Assembly: GCA_012295275.1 (NCBI GenBank)
Contig: CM022670.1
Location: forward strand, 39,594,751 to 39,658,750
Source: Chrysomallon squamiferum
Lineage: Eukaryota > Mollusca > Gastropoda > Neomphalida > Peltospiridae
Length of the DNA stretch: 64,000 nucleotides
Direction: 5' to 3'
This document shows positions 1 through 12,499 of this stretch, in pieces (position 1 is the first letter of the stretch; every line of letters begins with the position of its first letter). The notes beneath the pieces were generated by a model, which worked only from the letters and a program-made list of their open reading frames with translations, was not told the origin of the DNA and searched no databases. A program made the translations under genes and the position numbers.

Positions 1-408
1 CATTTTGAAAGATATCCTACACATTGTTTTAATTATTAGATTGCGATTTTTTATTATAGAACCACTGTTTTTAAATAAATGAAAGTTTAATATTAACTTT
101 TTTAAATTCGACTGATAAATGTATACGAAAAGTTAATCACAATTACAGATATGGCAGTAATTTAAAAATGTATGTGTATAAATAAAATAAAATAAAATAA
201 AACAAACAAACAAATAAACAAATAAACAAATAAAATACTTTTCATATAATAAAAATGTATACATATGAAAATGGTGATAAATGTGAATGAGAAGAAGAAG
301 ATGATGACGATAATGACGATGATGATGAGGGGAAAAAAAGAAAAGAAAAATCGACAAAAAAGCAAAACAAAACAAACTAAATAATATGCAGAAATGACTG
401 AAACTAAT
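1..408. other. AT-rich, no gene seen
   Basis: Low-complexity AT sequence with AAAT/AAAC runs (about 180-235) and GATGAC-type triplets (about 285-335). No supported gene. Confidence 0.6.
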
Positions 409-563
409 AGTTTAATATTTCATTTGTAAAATCGATGCCAATGTTAATAATAAGAGGCACAAAATGTCCAGTACTTTAACCTTAGAAATTTGTCAGCTTT
501 ATGTAAAATAATAAGAAGAAGAAAAAGAAGAAGAAAAAGAAGAAGAAGAAGATGATGATGATG

Positions 564-631
<68 letters not shown>

Positions 632-881
632 GTATTGAAATTAACTGTTAAATAATTATTATGTTTTTGTTGATGTCTCATAATCATCATCAGTATTGTT
701 GTTGTTATTCTTCATCATTATCCTCTTCATCCGTACAGCTACTTCTTTTTCTTCTTCTTCTTTTTCTTCTTCTTCTTATTATTATTGTTATTATTTTACA
801 TAAAGCTGACAGATTTTTCACATTAAAATCTTAGACATTATGGTGCCTCTTATTATTAATACGGTTAACAGTTTTTACAAA

Positions 882-895
<14 letters not shown>
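409..895. repeat. Foldback (inverted-repeat) element with triplet-repeat loop
   Basis: The left arm (about 421-535) and right arm (about 741-883) are imperfect reverse complements. A 24-base block at 491-514 is exactly complementary to 788-811, and a 17-base block at 444-460 to 843-859. Both arms run into GAA/CTT triplets. The loop contains GAT, AAT and ATT runs. It resembles a MITE or foldback element. No target duplication could be defined. Confidence 0.6.
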
Positions 896-928
<33 letters not shown>

Positions 929-1589
929 ATTTTTATATGTGTTAATTGCTTTAACCCAATTTTTTTTAACCGGTACCAGAAACAGCAGCTTTGATCTCAT
1001 CCCATTTGTCAGCGTTTGATTGGCTGCGTCTCTCGAATGCTTGATGGCGAGGCAAGCGGCCCTATTATAATAAAAGTAGAAATACAAATATTGAAACTGC
1101 ACACCTGAATATGTACACTCCATACAACGCGTACCTGAAGTAGACCGAGCTTTTTTTTAAAACCAAGATTGGGGTCAAATACAGATTTTTCTTTCCTTTC
1201 TTTCTTTTCAATGACGAGAAATAAATTTACAAGTCTACGGTGCTGCCACCACAACATTGTCATCTGCTGCCAAGACAATTTTTCCTCCTTCTTCTGAGAA
1301 GAGCTCCACAATGGGCAAAAGATGAAGTGGAGAGTTTTCTGTTAATTTGAATAAATCGCGTAAGAATTAAACATTTTATCGTTGAAAGACAGTCAGTAAG
1401 GGTTAAAATTTAAACAGATGTAAGAAAGATGATTTGTAACGCAAGATTGGAGAAAGGATGGTGACAAGGAATTTACGTTTATTTGGATGGAATATTTCTG
1501 TAGAAAGAACAGGTAAGGTAATGTTATAATATTTCGGTGTGTTAAAATGTTACTGCACAGTATTTCGTAAAAATAGCCTGTGAACGTTT

Positions 1590-1709
1590 TTGAAAGAAAT
1601 TTTAATTATTTTATTGTTTTTAATTTTTAGAAATACATTTTATTTATTTATTATTTTGTTTACTTTATTATTTTATTTTATTTTATTTTATTTTATTTTA
1701 TTTTTTATT

Positions 1710-1752
<43 letters not shown>

Positions 1753-1990
1753 TTATGTTTTGTTTTATTATTTTTTATTTTATTTTATTATAATATTTTA
1801 TATCTTTATTTTATTTTATTTTATTTTCATTAGTTCATTCATTTCATTTATTTCATTATTTGTATTTACATAATTAATATCATTTTATTTTATTTATTTT
1901 CATATTATCTTTAATCTTTCTTTTTTTTTACTTTCTTTTCTTATTTCTTTTTTCATTTCAAATTTAATTTTAATTATTTTCTAATAATTA
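1590..1990. repeat. TTTTA / TTTA-rich low complexity
   Basis: Pentamer TTTTA then tetramer TTTA runs (about 1670-1755) that grade into irregular T-rich sequence. Open frames here are repeat translations. Confidence 0.7.
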
Positions 1991-1999
1991 ACTAAAATT

Positions 2000-3020
2000 T
2001 TCTTTTCTTTTCTTTCGCTGTTCAGTTTTATTTCTACGTTATTCCGTATTCCACGTTTTGCGTATCGGTATATGAGTATTTACTTCTTGCCGTTTTAAAT
2101 AACATTACACCAGCTTGAAAAGACCCAGTGCTCGTTAAACGTTGTAGTGTAGTGTAGTGAACCACGACGTCACCTAAAATAAACACTTCTGTCGGCGTTG
2201 TCGTTACAAACATCTGCAACAGGCATTTATCTACTTCATTACTGTAACACATAGCAAATGAATGAACCAAACAACAACGCCGTTCAAGCAAAGAGTAAGG
2301 ACAAGTTCTTAGAATGCGAGCTGTGAATTAGTTTTATTTCGTACAATGAAAGCTTTGGGTGAAAAGAGGGTAAGAATACAGAGATAAATACATAAAACCA
2401 TGTTGAAGTTGGTTGTATTTTGAAAATAAGAGATTTCACAGGCGCTGTACGGTTCTTTGTTATGATGTTAACGATTTCGAAATATGTGTCACCTCATTTG
2501 TATACGTTTAACGATATATAAATGTAACATGGTTATTATTATAATAGTGAAAATAACAGTACCAGAGACAAGAAGAATACTAAAATAACAAAAGATGAAA
2601 TTCCACGTGGTTTAAAAATAACACTACTTTTTGAAATACCCAACGAAGCCTTTGTAATTAATTGGCCAGTCTCGACTTCTAAGAAACCAAACGAGGTAAT
2701 GAAATACAAACGTTTTGGACAACATACGATTAATACAGACACCTAAAAATATATTTTGAATTAATTCTATTACGATGAAGTGTATTTATGTAATACATAT
2801 AACAAATATATTTTATATCAAGTTCAGTAAATATCATAATTAAACAACAATTAATTCGAGTTTTTTGTTCAGTATATCGACAAAATATTAAAATTTGTTA
2901 TAAATGTTAGAATATAAGTAAAAAAAAAGATAATGGTCGATAAAGGATATGAATTTAGTTTATAAAATATTTAGCACATTTTATTTATTTATTATACACA
3001 TTATTATATTCCTTCTTCTT
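2000..3020. other. Unique AT-rich sequence, no gene recognised
   Basis: Short minus-strand open frames (about 2034-2291 and 2539-2742) lack ATG starts or recognisable content. No supported feature. Confidence 0.5.
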
Positions 3021-3022
3021 CT

Positions 3023-3034
3023 TTATTATTATTA

Positions 3035-3096
<62 letters not shown>
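3023..3096. repeat. (ATT)n microsatellite
   Basis: Near-perfect ATT array with one GTT interruption. Confidence 0.9.
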
Positions 3097-3099
3097 TTC

Positions 3100-6000
3100 T
3101 TTTTCATTTTAGCTCATTTGTTATTTATTTATTTATTTTAATTAAATAATATATTTTATTTTATTTTATTTATATGTGATGATTAACATTTTCACAACTA
3201 AACCCGTTTAATTTGTGATTATATTTAGCTAATCGATGTTATTTTCTTTTTTTTTTCTGGATTACAATAAAATAATTAATTTCTCCTTGCTTTAAAAAAT
3301 TAAAGGTTATTGCAGTATAAAACTGAAAATTTCATAAAATATTTAAGTTTTAAAAACTGAAGTTGTATTTTAAAGAAAGGTTGTATAAAATTATATATAA
3401 TAATTGTAAATATTTGAAAACGGCTATATTGTCGCTGAATATTTATTATAATTTATAATATTAGTTCGAAATATATTCTATTTAATTTTTATCTTTTATT
3501 ATATATTTATTTTATTTTATTCATATATTGTATTCTGTCATTTTTTGTTTTATTTATTTATTAATTTACTTATTTATAATGTTTCGAAATTTATTTATTT
3601 ATTTATTTATATTAGTTCTAAATATATTTTATTTCATTTTATCTTTTAATAATATTTTAAAACTTATTTAATTATTTTTATTAATTTAATTTATTTTAAT
3701 TTATTCCTCTTTTTTTTTTCATTTGTTTAATTTACTTCAATTCAATTTACTTAATTCAATTTTATTTCCCCCTTATTGTAGAAAAATAAAACCAAATTAT
3801 AAAAATAAAAACCCACCCACAAACAAACACACAAACTAAAATAACACAAAATTAATTCCTCTCACAAACACATAACGAAAACGGAAAAAAAAAACCTCAT
3901 GTCTATTTTTAAGATATAAAAATATTCGTCAGAAGAACTCATTAAGCTGTGCAGGTTTTTGTTGGGTTAATCCGCTCCTTTGACTGATCTCGCACCATAT
4001 TTGTTTAGTATTAACTTTCTTCGGCATCGATAAAGTGTTGAGAATTGTGGGATAGCTCGGCCGAAAGGCAGACCCCAAACTCGGAATTCCTGTCACCTTG
4101 GCGACCATTATTTCAGAAGCATCGCACTGTCCTACAAAACAAAAACTGTGGAATATTATTTGAAAACAATCGTTTTATAAAGGGTTTTAAAAAAAAAGTT
4201 CTGGATATAAATTATTTTCCTTTTAAGGTAAGAATTTGAAGAATTTTTGTGTGGGTTTTCTTCTTCTTTTTTTTTTTTTTTTTTTTTTAGTAGTATATTT
4301 TTCATCGTATTCTAAATTTGATGAAATGTTATATTTCAAAATCTGCATGTCGTAAATGAAATAAGGATATAATTATTTTCCGATAAGTATTTGTTGAAAT
4401 TACAATTCTGTAGTTGAATACATGATACAGATTTCGTGTATGTTTTGTTTTATGAACTATAGATTAAAAATATTTAGTGTGAACGAATTATTTCCTTTAA
4501 AATTAAGTTTTTTGATTTTGATTTTGGAAGATAAATGCTATGTAACGTATTTTTAACAGGTATTTTAATATTATAATTATTTCTGAAATGTAATACATAC
4601 TGAGTTATTATTTTGAAAATGAATGATTAAAGTTATGATAAAATCGTTTAATTATTCAGTTTCAAAAACTATATCTCTTAGAAATAATACAATGGATGAT
4701 TTTCTTAAAAATAATATTTCCCCGAGGTTATAGTTTAAAATATGAATAAACTTGAAAATAAGTTAAAAATTATATGAGCATTCATTTTACATTTATTTTA
4801 TACACAGTTTAAATAAATTAATCCTGTACCTTAGTTCTGATATATATATATATTTTTCTTGTCATTTATTTATTTATGTACTGACAAAATACAATTTTAT
4901 AAAATGTATTAATACAGTTCACATAAATTCATTTGAAATAACGTTTATATAAACATATTACTGTATGTGTATTATGATCTTAGCTGTTCAGAAAAATAAA
5001 TTAAAAATAACACATTTCACATAAAAATTATTTATAAAATCTGTTTGATATAAATTTCAACATTTCAGAGTATCGAAATGTTTCTCAGTTTTATATATTT
5101 TGTACCACACTTTCATATACTTACAACTCTGAAATTACAAAATGTAGATTATTTGTTCACCATTGAATGACGATGTCGAACGTAACATTTGCAGCGCCGT
5201 TTTTTTAAATTAAACACATTCAACATATTATTGCATTATACATTGTAAAAACTAAAAAAAAAAAAAAAAATAACGACAAAAAAAAAACTGTTTATTTTAC
5301 ACTGTGGCCGTCCTTTTCGCATTTTGAAAATACGTTTTTGCATGGATGTAGACGTATATTTTTCTTAATATAAATTAGTTTTTATTAATTAATAATGGTC
5401 ACTAGAGGACTGAAAATAATATTTATAAAATTATACGTTTTTCTGTCGATCGTAACAGTTCGGTTTTAATTATGGTTAGTTATTTAGTATTAACGAAATC
5501 AAATTTAATTTTCAACAGTATTGGCTATAAATGTATACTGAATGTGCGAATATAAAAGTAAATGGTCTACGTTATTTTTTTTTTTTTTTTATATAAATAA
5601 TTCCATTGTTTATTTATTTATTTATCATTAGTTGGGGTTTTTTTTAGATTTTTTATTTTATGTACTTGTATAAATTTTAATGTTATCAGCAATATTCGAT
5701 TTAATTACTATGAAATAGGATGTTTTTTTTGGGTGGGGGGTTGGCTTGGTTTTTTAAATATTTTTATATTGGAAATATTCGTTAATTATATACAAATAAT
5801 GATTGCTATATTATATGGTCTGTACTCGATCGTAACAATTAAATTGTAAAAAATAAATATAGTCAGTTATTTATATTAAGTATTTATCTTTCTTAAAATA
5901 CAGGATTTATTATTAGTGTTTTCCATATTATTAAATACAATGTGTACGTTTTAATATTGTGAGGTTTTTTTTTAAATGTTTTTGGAAATAAAAACAAGAA

Positions 6001-6413
6001 AATAAATTCAGCCTTGTTTTCGTTACCAATAACATTAATAAAAAAAATAATGTAAAATGAAAACATATTTTTTTTTCTAATTATTTTTAATGTTTCATAA
6101 AGTTAATTTATAAGTTCATTCTGTCAACACAATCAGATATTCTTTTTATTATTAAGACAGAAAGCAGAATAAATGCAATGACAAATATAATTAAATCCCA
6201 GGACCAAAATTCTCGCCCATAGGTTTTTAAAATAAAATAACATTTTTGCAACTAATAAATAAATAAATAAAAAGTGAATACATAAATGTATAAACATTAA
6301 AAATTAATAAATGTTTTTTTAAAAATATAACGTAAAAAAATTATTTTAGTTACAAATGTTTTTATATACTAGATTTATTATCTTTTTCGATAATAGATTC
6401 TAATTAAGCAATG

Positions 6414-6475
<62 letters not shown>

Positions 6476-6957
6476 CAGAGAACATATCTGAAAAACATTA
6501 AAAATGCATGAAAAGAATATATATAATATTTTACCTGTCTAAATTATTACATTTTAATAGTTTTTTTTTGTTTGTTTTGTTGTTGTTTTTTTGGTTCTTT
6601 TTTAAAGCAACGTTCTTAATTTAATTTTTAAGTGATAACAATATTGTTATCCTTATTTTTATTCTATTTTCTCCTTTCTTCTTATTTTATTTTTTTTTTT
6701 TTTTTTCTCTTTTTTTTTTTACTCCTGTTTTAAATTTCTTTATTAATTCATGTTGTGAAAAACAGCTTATATCCTGATAATAAATTTTAACAAATTTATT
6801 TAGGCTCGAAGACGATACATTTTATTCCGGCGTATTCACAGATTTTATGTTTATTAAATTTTGTCATTCGAAATAAGAATATTTGGAAGTAAAGTGTAGC
6901 AGTTTATTACAATCGTATTAATTGCACCAATAAAGACACCATCCCCCAATTCCGCTG

Positions 6958-6960
<3 letters not shown>
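3100..6960. other. AT-rich desert
   Basis: Nearly 4 kb of AT-rich DNA with T runs and TTTA stretches and an AAT array at 6413-6475. The open frame at 4045-4239 lies in a slightly GC-richer patch but is not recognisable. Confidence 0.5.
6413..6475. repeat. (AAT)n microsatellite
   Basis: About 20 uninterrupted AAT units. Confidence 0.95.

Positions 6961-6961
<1 letters not shown>

Positions 6962-6988
<27 letters not shown>
6962..6988. repeat. Poly-A run
   Basis: 27 consecutive A. It directly precedes a GC-richer island containing CGCCATTGATC, so it could be the tail of an old insertion or a boundary. Confidence 0.8.
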
Positions 6989-7064
6989 TAAAACAAAAAA
7001 AGCGCGTGTCCGCCATTGATCAGCTGCCATTACGTTTCGATCTCGCATGTGTACATTTCACTCG

Positions 7065-7078
7065 GGTGCTATGGTAAC
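7065..7078 (+). promoter_or_regulatory. RFX X-box-like motif
   Basis: GGTGCTATGGTAAC, 12 of 14 matches to the palindromic X-box GTTGCCATGGTAAC. It lies just upstream of the 7.1-7.65 kb open frame. Confidence 0.25.
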
Positions 7079-7113
7079 ACGAAATTTCGGAACAATGCTT
7101 ACATGTCGTTTAA

Positions 7114-7647
7114 TTGTTAGCCGAGCAAAAGAAAGATGGTCGCTTCCAAACGAATGTAGAAAAATGTGAGACCAGTTCGTGCGATTCACGCAAGCTCGCT
7201 TTTTTCTTTCGCTGCATTGTTCTTAATAAAACGAAAAAAAAAAAAAGAGTCTTTTCAAAGGGAGTCCAGTCGCTACAGACTTTTAATCGATGTTTGATTG
7301 GCGATAAAACTGTTCCGAACAAGGTGACGAGTACAAACAGCCCGAGGCACGATGAACTTGAAAACGTGGAAATGTTTACACAGGCCTTGCAGACGTTGTC
7401 TAGTAGTACACCGAGCCTTCGCGCTGTTCCGCTTCACGTTAACATCTTTTCCACGCTGGTGCAGTTTTGCAAAAGCGCGGACGAGACTGAAAGAATACGA
7501 CGAAACCTCAGTCGATCCAAACGCAATTTAAGAAGTAATGTTGACACAAGTTATAACGAAATTATTACAAGTCATTTGGGAGTGGAAAACCAGTTCGTGT
7601 GTTATGATGAAGTGATAACTTTCAGAATGATATTAAATTTTATATAA
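7114..7647 (+). CDS. Unassigned 177-codon open frame
   Basis: This is the longest open frame outside the receptors. It begins at a TTG just after a TTGTTAG that could act as a splice acceptor. The first in-frame ATG is at about 7372, which would leave about 91 residues including a basic segment RIRRNLSRSKRNLRSN. It sits in an island of higher GC than its flanks. A run of A codes for KTKKKKRV in the middle, and the antisense strand is also partly open. No domain is recognised. It is either a real exon or a fortuitous frame in a GC island. Confidence 0.2.
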   Translation: MLAEQKKDGRFQTNVEKCETSSCDSRKLAFFFRCIVLNKTKKKKRVFSKGVQSLQTFNRCLIGDKTVPNKVTSTNSPRHDELENVEMFTQALQTLSSSTPSLRAVPLHVNIFSTLVQFCKSADETERIRRNLSRSKRNLRSNVDTSYNEIITSHLGVENQFVCYDEVITFRMILNFI

Positions 7648-8054
7648 TAGTTTACAAGAGCTTTAGCTAAAAAAAAAAAAAGAAAAAAAAGAAAGTAATA
7701 ATAACATCTGCTGTTAGACAAAAACAGTGTAAAAGCCATTCAAATCAGAATAAAATTCACTGTTAATTGTTCCGTATTTAATTTCGTAAGGGTTAAATTG
7801 TTTCTCTGTTAAGATCATGTTACTATCAATGTTTCAAAAGTAAACAATATTAATTTGATATTTTATGAATTATTTAGAGAAGATTCTAAAATTTTAATTT
7901 TAATTTCACTTCTGTAAATTAATGGATGATTCGGTTTCTCCCCAAAGAGAGATGAAATTTTGTTTTTATTTGTTTCAATTTTATTTTTTAAAATATAATT
8001 TAATTTATTAAAATATACTCACGATGATGACAAAGATGACTATGACGATGACTG

Positions 8055-8055
<1 letters not shown>

Positions 8056-8137
<82 letters not shown>
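8056..8137. repeat. (AAT)n joined to (ATT)n
   Basis: AAT units with one AAC interruption meet ATT units at an AATATT junction (about 8118-8123), making a palindrome with arms of about 18 bases. Confidence 0.9.
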
Positions 8138-8799
8138 ATTGTTTTATCATTAATTTGTTATTTATTTATTTATTTAAGTTCAGTTATTTATTATATGAAA
8201 TCATTTCATAAATATCCTAAAATAAAACTGTATTTCTATACATCTTGATAATTTACTCAATATCACGTGTTATCTACTGACGTTTAAAATCCTAAATATC
8301 GAATATAAACCTTTATTTTCCCAAACGTACACATTTTAACATTTTAACTGTTTATTCACGATATTAACAATACTGGAAGTGTTTTACGTGAAACTAAAGT
8401 TTTATTTTTTCATTCGATTAACTAATTTTACGTATGTAATTAATTACATGCCAGGAATATATTTATTTATTTATTTATATATTTATTATTTTATTTTATT
8501 TTTATTTTTTGTTGTTTTTAATGTATACGTTTCTTATCTAAGCTCCCTCTAATAATAATATTACATTATCGTTTGGGAACAACAATTATACTTTTCCTCA
8601 ATCTTATAAATAATATATATATCAATGAGACATTTATCAGTCACATTACAGATTTTAAGTAAAAAAAAACAACAACAACAAAAAACCCCAAATACTACAA
8701 CTAAAAGTACGTAGACCCAGTTTTAATAAAACTGAAGACTTTGGTCAAAATGTATCTGAAATTAACACAGGTTAATTATAAACTGTATTAGTTCAGCTG

Positions 8800-9130
8800 T
8801 TTGTCGCGGGCTGTATTTTGTTTTTACGCTGCTGCTGTTACTGTTTGTCGTATTTTCAAATCAGACGAGGATATTGGTTGACCAAACGTATCGGAGTTCT
8901 GCGTGTTTGGCCACGTTCTTGCTGCCATCGATTCCTGGGAGGTTTTTCTCCGCAAAGAGAGAAGATCTCCGAGCGATCAGAGTTCAGCTTGATTCCGTTG
9001 TTGGACAAACCACGCAGAGTTTCCAGAACTTTCCAGATAATTGACCTCAGGTTTTGCACACGAAGCCCTCACGCAGGCGCGTGGTGTCACCTAGCAACGG
9101 AAATCAAATGCATCGGAATTCAATTCTAGT
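8800..9130. other. GC-richer island
   Basis: Both strands are open here (a 103-codon plus-strand frame and an overlapping 67-codon minus-strand frame), but neither is recognisable. The island ends at an X-box-like site. Confidence 0.3.
9086..9098 (+). promoter_or_regulatory. RFX X-box-like motif
   Basis: GTCACCTAGCAAC fits the RFX consensus GTNRCC-N-RGYAAC exactly. Confidence 0.35.
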
Positions 9131-9459
9131 CAGTATCGGATGAAGTCTTTGCTGTTTTTTGAAAGGTTTTTGTATGTAAAAGAAAGTTGTGTATGTTGCT
9201 ACTAAATTACAGAATTAAAATCATTTTGGACAATCTTTGACAGTTTTTTTTTTTTTTTTTTTTTAATTTTGGGGATATTTTTCTTAAAAAATACAAAATA
9301 ATAATAATAATGATAATAATAATAATAATAATGATGATGACAATAAAGACATGTCATCTTGATTAGTAGTATAAATATTATAAATATATAATATTGTCAT
9401 AATTAATTAACAAAATTTCAAACACAAAAAATCTTATTTAGTTTAATTTTTGCCAATGT

Positions 9460-10070
9460 TAGTTAGTGTCTTCGGAACGTCTCTGTGGGACTGCATAGTT
9501 TAAAAATGTATAAATATTCATGAAGAGGCTCTCTAAACTGACCAGCGGTTGATTTTGCCGAGATAATGAGATCCTTCAAAATGGCTGACCCTCATCCTGT
9601 TGTCTGCTGTCTTCTACAAGATGGCGTCAAACAACGAATAAGTGGCGGATCATGGTGAAATCCCCATTTTTAACGAGAGACAGGACGATCTGAAACGAAA
9701 AAAAATAAATGGATATATTAAAAAAAATACTTTTACAGTCGTCGTCTACAACTGTCATAAACGACATCGTCTACGTCGTGGTTGTTCAATACAAAACTTT
9801 AAAATATTTCGTGTTAGTTAACGGAGGGAAGAAAAAGGCATTGACGAAATCGACCGCAAGCGAGCGCCTTGCGTTTGGTCAATATTTGTCTTGCGTTTTT
9901 CGGCAAACTAATTTAGATGTGTGCTTTGTGGGACTGTGGACGTTTGTATTCAGTTACCAATCTGCATGTCATATCGGGACCGACTTCAAACACGCCTTTC
10001 GTGAAAAGCTAGGGACGTCCCGATAGTGTTTGCGACAAAGTTTGTTTATTTTATTGCCATAGCAACAGAG
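9460..10070. other. GC-richer island with YY1-like ATGGC motifs
   Basis: It contains AAAATGGCTGAC and AAGATGGCGTC (YY1-like, about 9578-9630) and an open plus-strand frame 9709-10026 of unknown meaning (LASGERLAFGQYL-type residues, not recognised). It closes with an X-box-like motif. A promoter or enhancer island is possible. Confidence 0.25.
10053..10066 (+). promoter_or_regulatory. RFX X-box-like motif
   Basis: ATTGCCATAGCAAC, which differs from the strong X-box GTTGCCATAGCAAC only at the first base. Confidence 0.35.
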
Positions 10071-10589
10071 AAAACGAAAAAAAAAAAAAAAAATACGTAC
10101 CTTTTAATTAATTTCTTCATTAATGAAATTAAATATTAAAGAAGATGAATAATTTAAAAGACGCAGTTCAGTGTGTTACTATTTCACTGAATGCGGGTGA
10201 GAGAATTTACTATTTAGAGGGAAAAAAAAAGAGTTATCAAAACATTAATAATTTAACTACTAAATTAATTTCCATTTCATTTCTGTTGTTGCACGTTTTC
10301 CTTAACAGTGTTTTTGACTGAACTAGCAGTGTTTTTCTGCTATGGAAACAAAACACAAAAATATACATCTGTGAATGTATATGTTATCTTTCAGATACAG
10401 CACTCATATAAACATGCATTTACAATTTTAATACGGAGAAACTTGGTTGTATATCATCCTATTTAATATTAAATTTTGTTAATTAATTTATTGCCTGTAT
10501 GAACATTAAATATGTCTTAGCAATTATGTTAACAACATTATTTTCTTGTGTTACGAAGTTTTAACACGAAAAAAAATATATATATATAT

Positions 10590-10591
<2 letters not shown>

Positions 10592-10636
<45 letters not shown>

Positions 10637-10660
10637 ATGCACATTCAAAACACAACCATA

Positions 10661-10738
<78 letters not shown>

Positions 10739-10793
10739 TATATGGTTTCTTACTTTAATAAAGAGAAACTTTATATATATATATATATATATA
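10592..10793. repeat. Compound (GA)n / (TA)n arrays
   Basis: (GA)n at 10592-10635, (TA)n at about 10663-10742 and again 10772-10793. A 13-base inverted repeat (CTTACTTTAATAA and its complement) brackets the second TA array. Confidence 0.9.
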
Positions 10794-11543
10794 TGCGAGT
10801 TTTTCATTATTAAAGTAAGAACAAATTTCTGTCCTATTTAGTGAATTTTCGCACCGTTAAATAAAACATCTATTTTAAAAACCCACAAATTACCTTTTCT
10901 CCACACACATATCCTAAAAGACATATGAAAGAACTGAAAAACGCGAGACAAATCATGAAACATATCAAAAAGTCCGAATGGGAACTGAAATTAAAAATCA
11001 TTTTTCATTTCGACAAACACAATTTGTTGGAAAGTCGTTGAATATCAGAATGTCCAAAATAAGGTTTTAAGCTGATAATTTAGATTACGTCTGTAGGAAT
11101 ACATTCAGACGATCAAGTTAAAAAGCACGGTTAGCTAGCACTGTGTCACTTTATAAACAATATTTTGTATAAATTATTTCTGAGTCTTTGTGTCTGTATG
11201 CATTTTCGTTATAACTTCTAAAAAATATTAACAGTCATTATTATTAATTACTGCTGCAACTAATACTATTACTACCTCTACCATTTCTGCTTCTATAACG
11301 GCTATTCGATTACTACTACTACTACTACTGTAGGGGAAGGTTTACCACTACAACAGTGATGGTTACTTCTACTACCACTACAACAGTAACACTATTTTAC
11401 GGTTATTGTTGCTAATATTAGTGCTGCTTCTGCTATATTTTACAGTTTATGGTTCTATTTACATTTGCTCTTTACGATTAATTATTTATTTTATTTTACT
11501 TTATTTTACTTGTTTTTAATATTATCAGTGAACAAGAAGAAAA

Positions 11544-11570
11544 AAACAACAATAATAATAATAATAATAA

Positions 11571-11601
<31 letters not shown>

Positions 11602-11637
11602 AAGAAGACGAAGACGAAAAAAAAAAAAAAAAAAAAA
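11544..11637. repeat. Compound (AAT)n-(AAG)n-A run
   Basis: AAT units change to AAG units and then to a 20-base A run, each block one substitution from the last. Confidence 0.9.
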
Positions 11638-11699
11638 AGAAGTAGTGGAAGATTTAAAAACCAAAACTAGATAAAAAAAAAAAAAAAACATTTCAGACT

Positions 11700-12380
11700 A
11701 ATACTTGTCTATGTCTGCCGAACCACAACACAGAAACACACACTCATATATATTTAATATCAAAATAAATTATGTATGTAATCTTCAGTTCCAGAAGAAT
11801 AAAAAAAAAATCAATTGACGTTGTTTGTAGTATAAATATGCAATAGTAGGGGCGTCGAGATATAGATGAATAAAACAATAGTTTCTATAAACAGATGTAA
11901 ATATTTATGTACTACAGCGGAAAAAAAAAAAAAAAAGGGAAAGGATGGTAAATCCAAACAAGATAAGAGAAGCGAAAAAACTTTGCCTGAAATCTTTGTA
12001 TTGTTGTAATGTATGTACTCTGATGTATTTATAGTATACATACAAACACAAACATGTACTTAGGGGCAAATGTCGTATGATAAATCTGTCGCACAACATT
12101 AGATATTGTTTTATTTTAATGTAAATTTATCCAGCCTATAGTTATGTTTATCATCGTTTTTCTTTTTCTTTTTATTCTTTTTTTTTTTTTTTTTTTTTAA
12201 ATTTTGTCAGTTTTTCTTTCACCTTTTCCATCTCTCTCTCTCTCTCACTGTGACTTTCTCTGTTTCTTTCTTTCTTTCTTTCTGTCTTTCTATTTCTCTG
12301 AGTGTTTATATATGTGTTTGTGTTAAATAATTTTATTTCTTATATCACCGTTTTCAGAGTTTAAATTTGTGTATATATGC
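11700..12380. other. AT-rich, no gene seen
   Basis: A/T runs and TTTC stretches (about 12160-12300), with no supportable feature. Confidence 0.5.
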
Positions 12381-12381
12381 A

Positions 12382-12389
<8 letters not shown>

Positions 12390-12425
<36 letters not shown>

Positions 12426-12440
12426 GTGTGTGTGTGTGTC
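12390..12440. repeat. (GT)n microsatellite
   Basis: GT dinucleotides with one TT interruption. Confidence 0.9.
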
Positions 12441-12499
12441 TGTTTTGTACATACGTGTGTACAAGTGCGCTTATACAAATCGGTACGTTTTTGTTATTA

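Noticed and set aside
9709-10026. 105-aa plus-strand ORF as a gene
   Set aside because: Starts in an A-rich run, no domain, and GC islands here are open in several frames.
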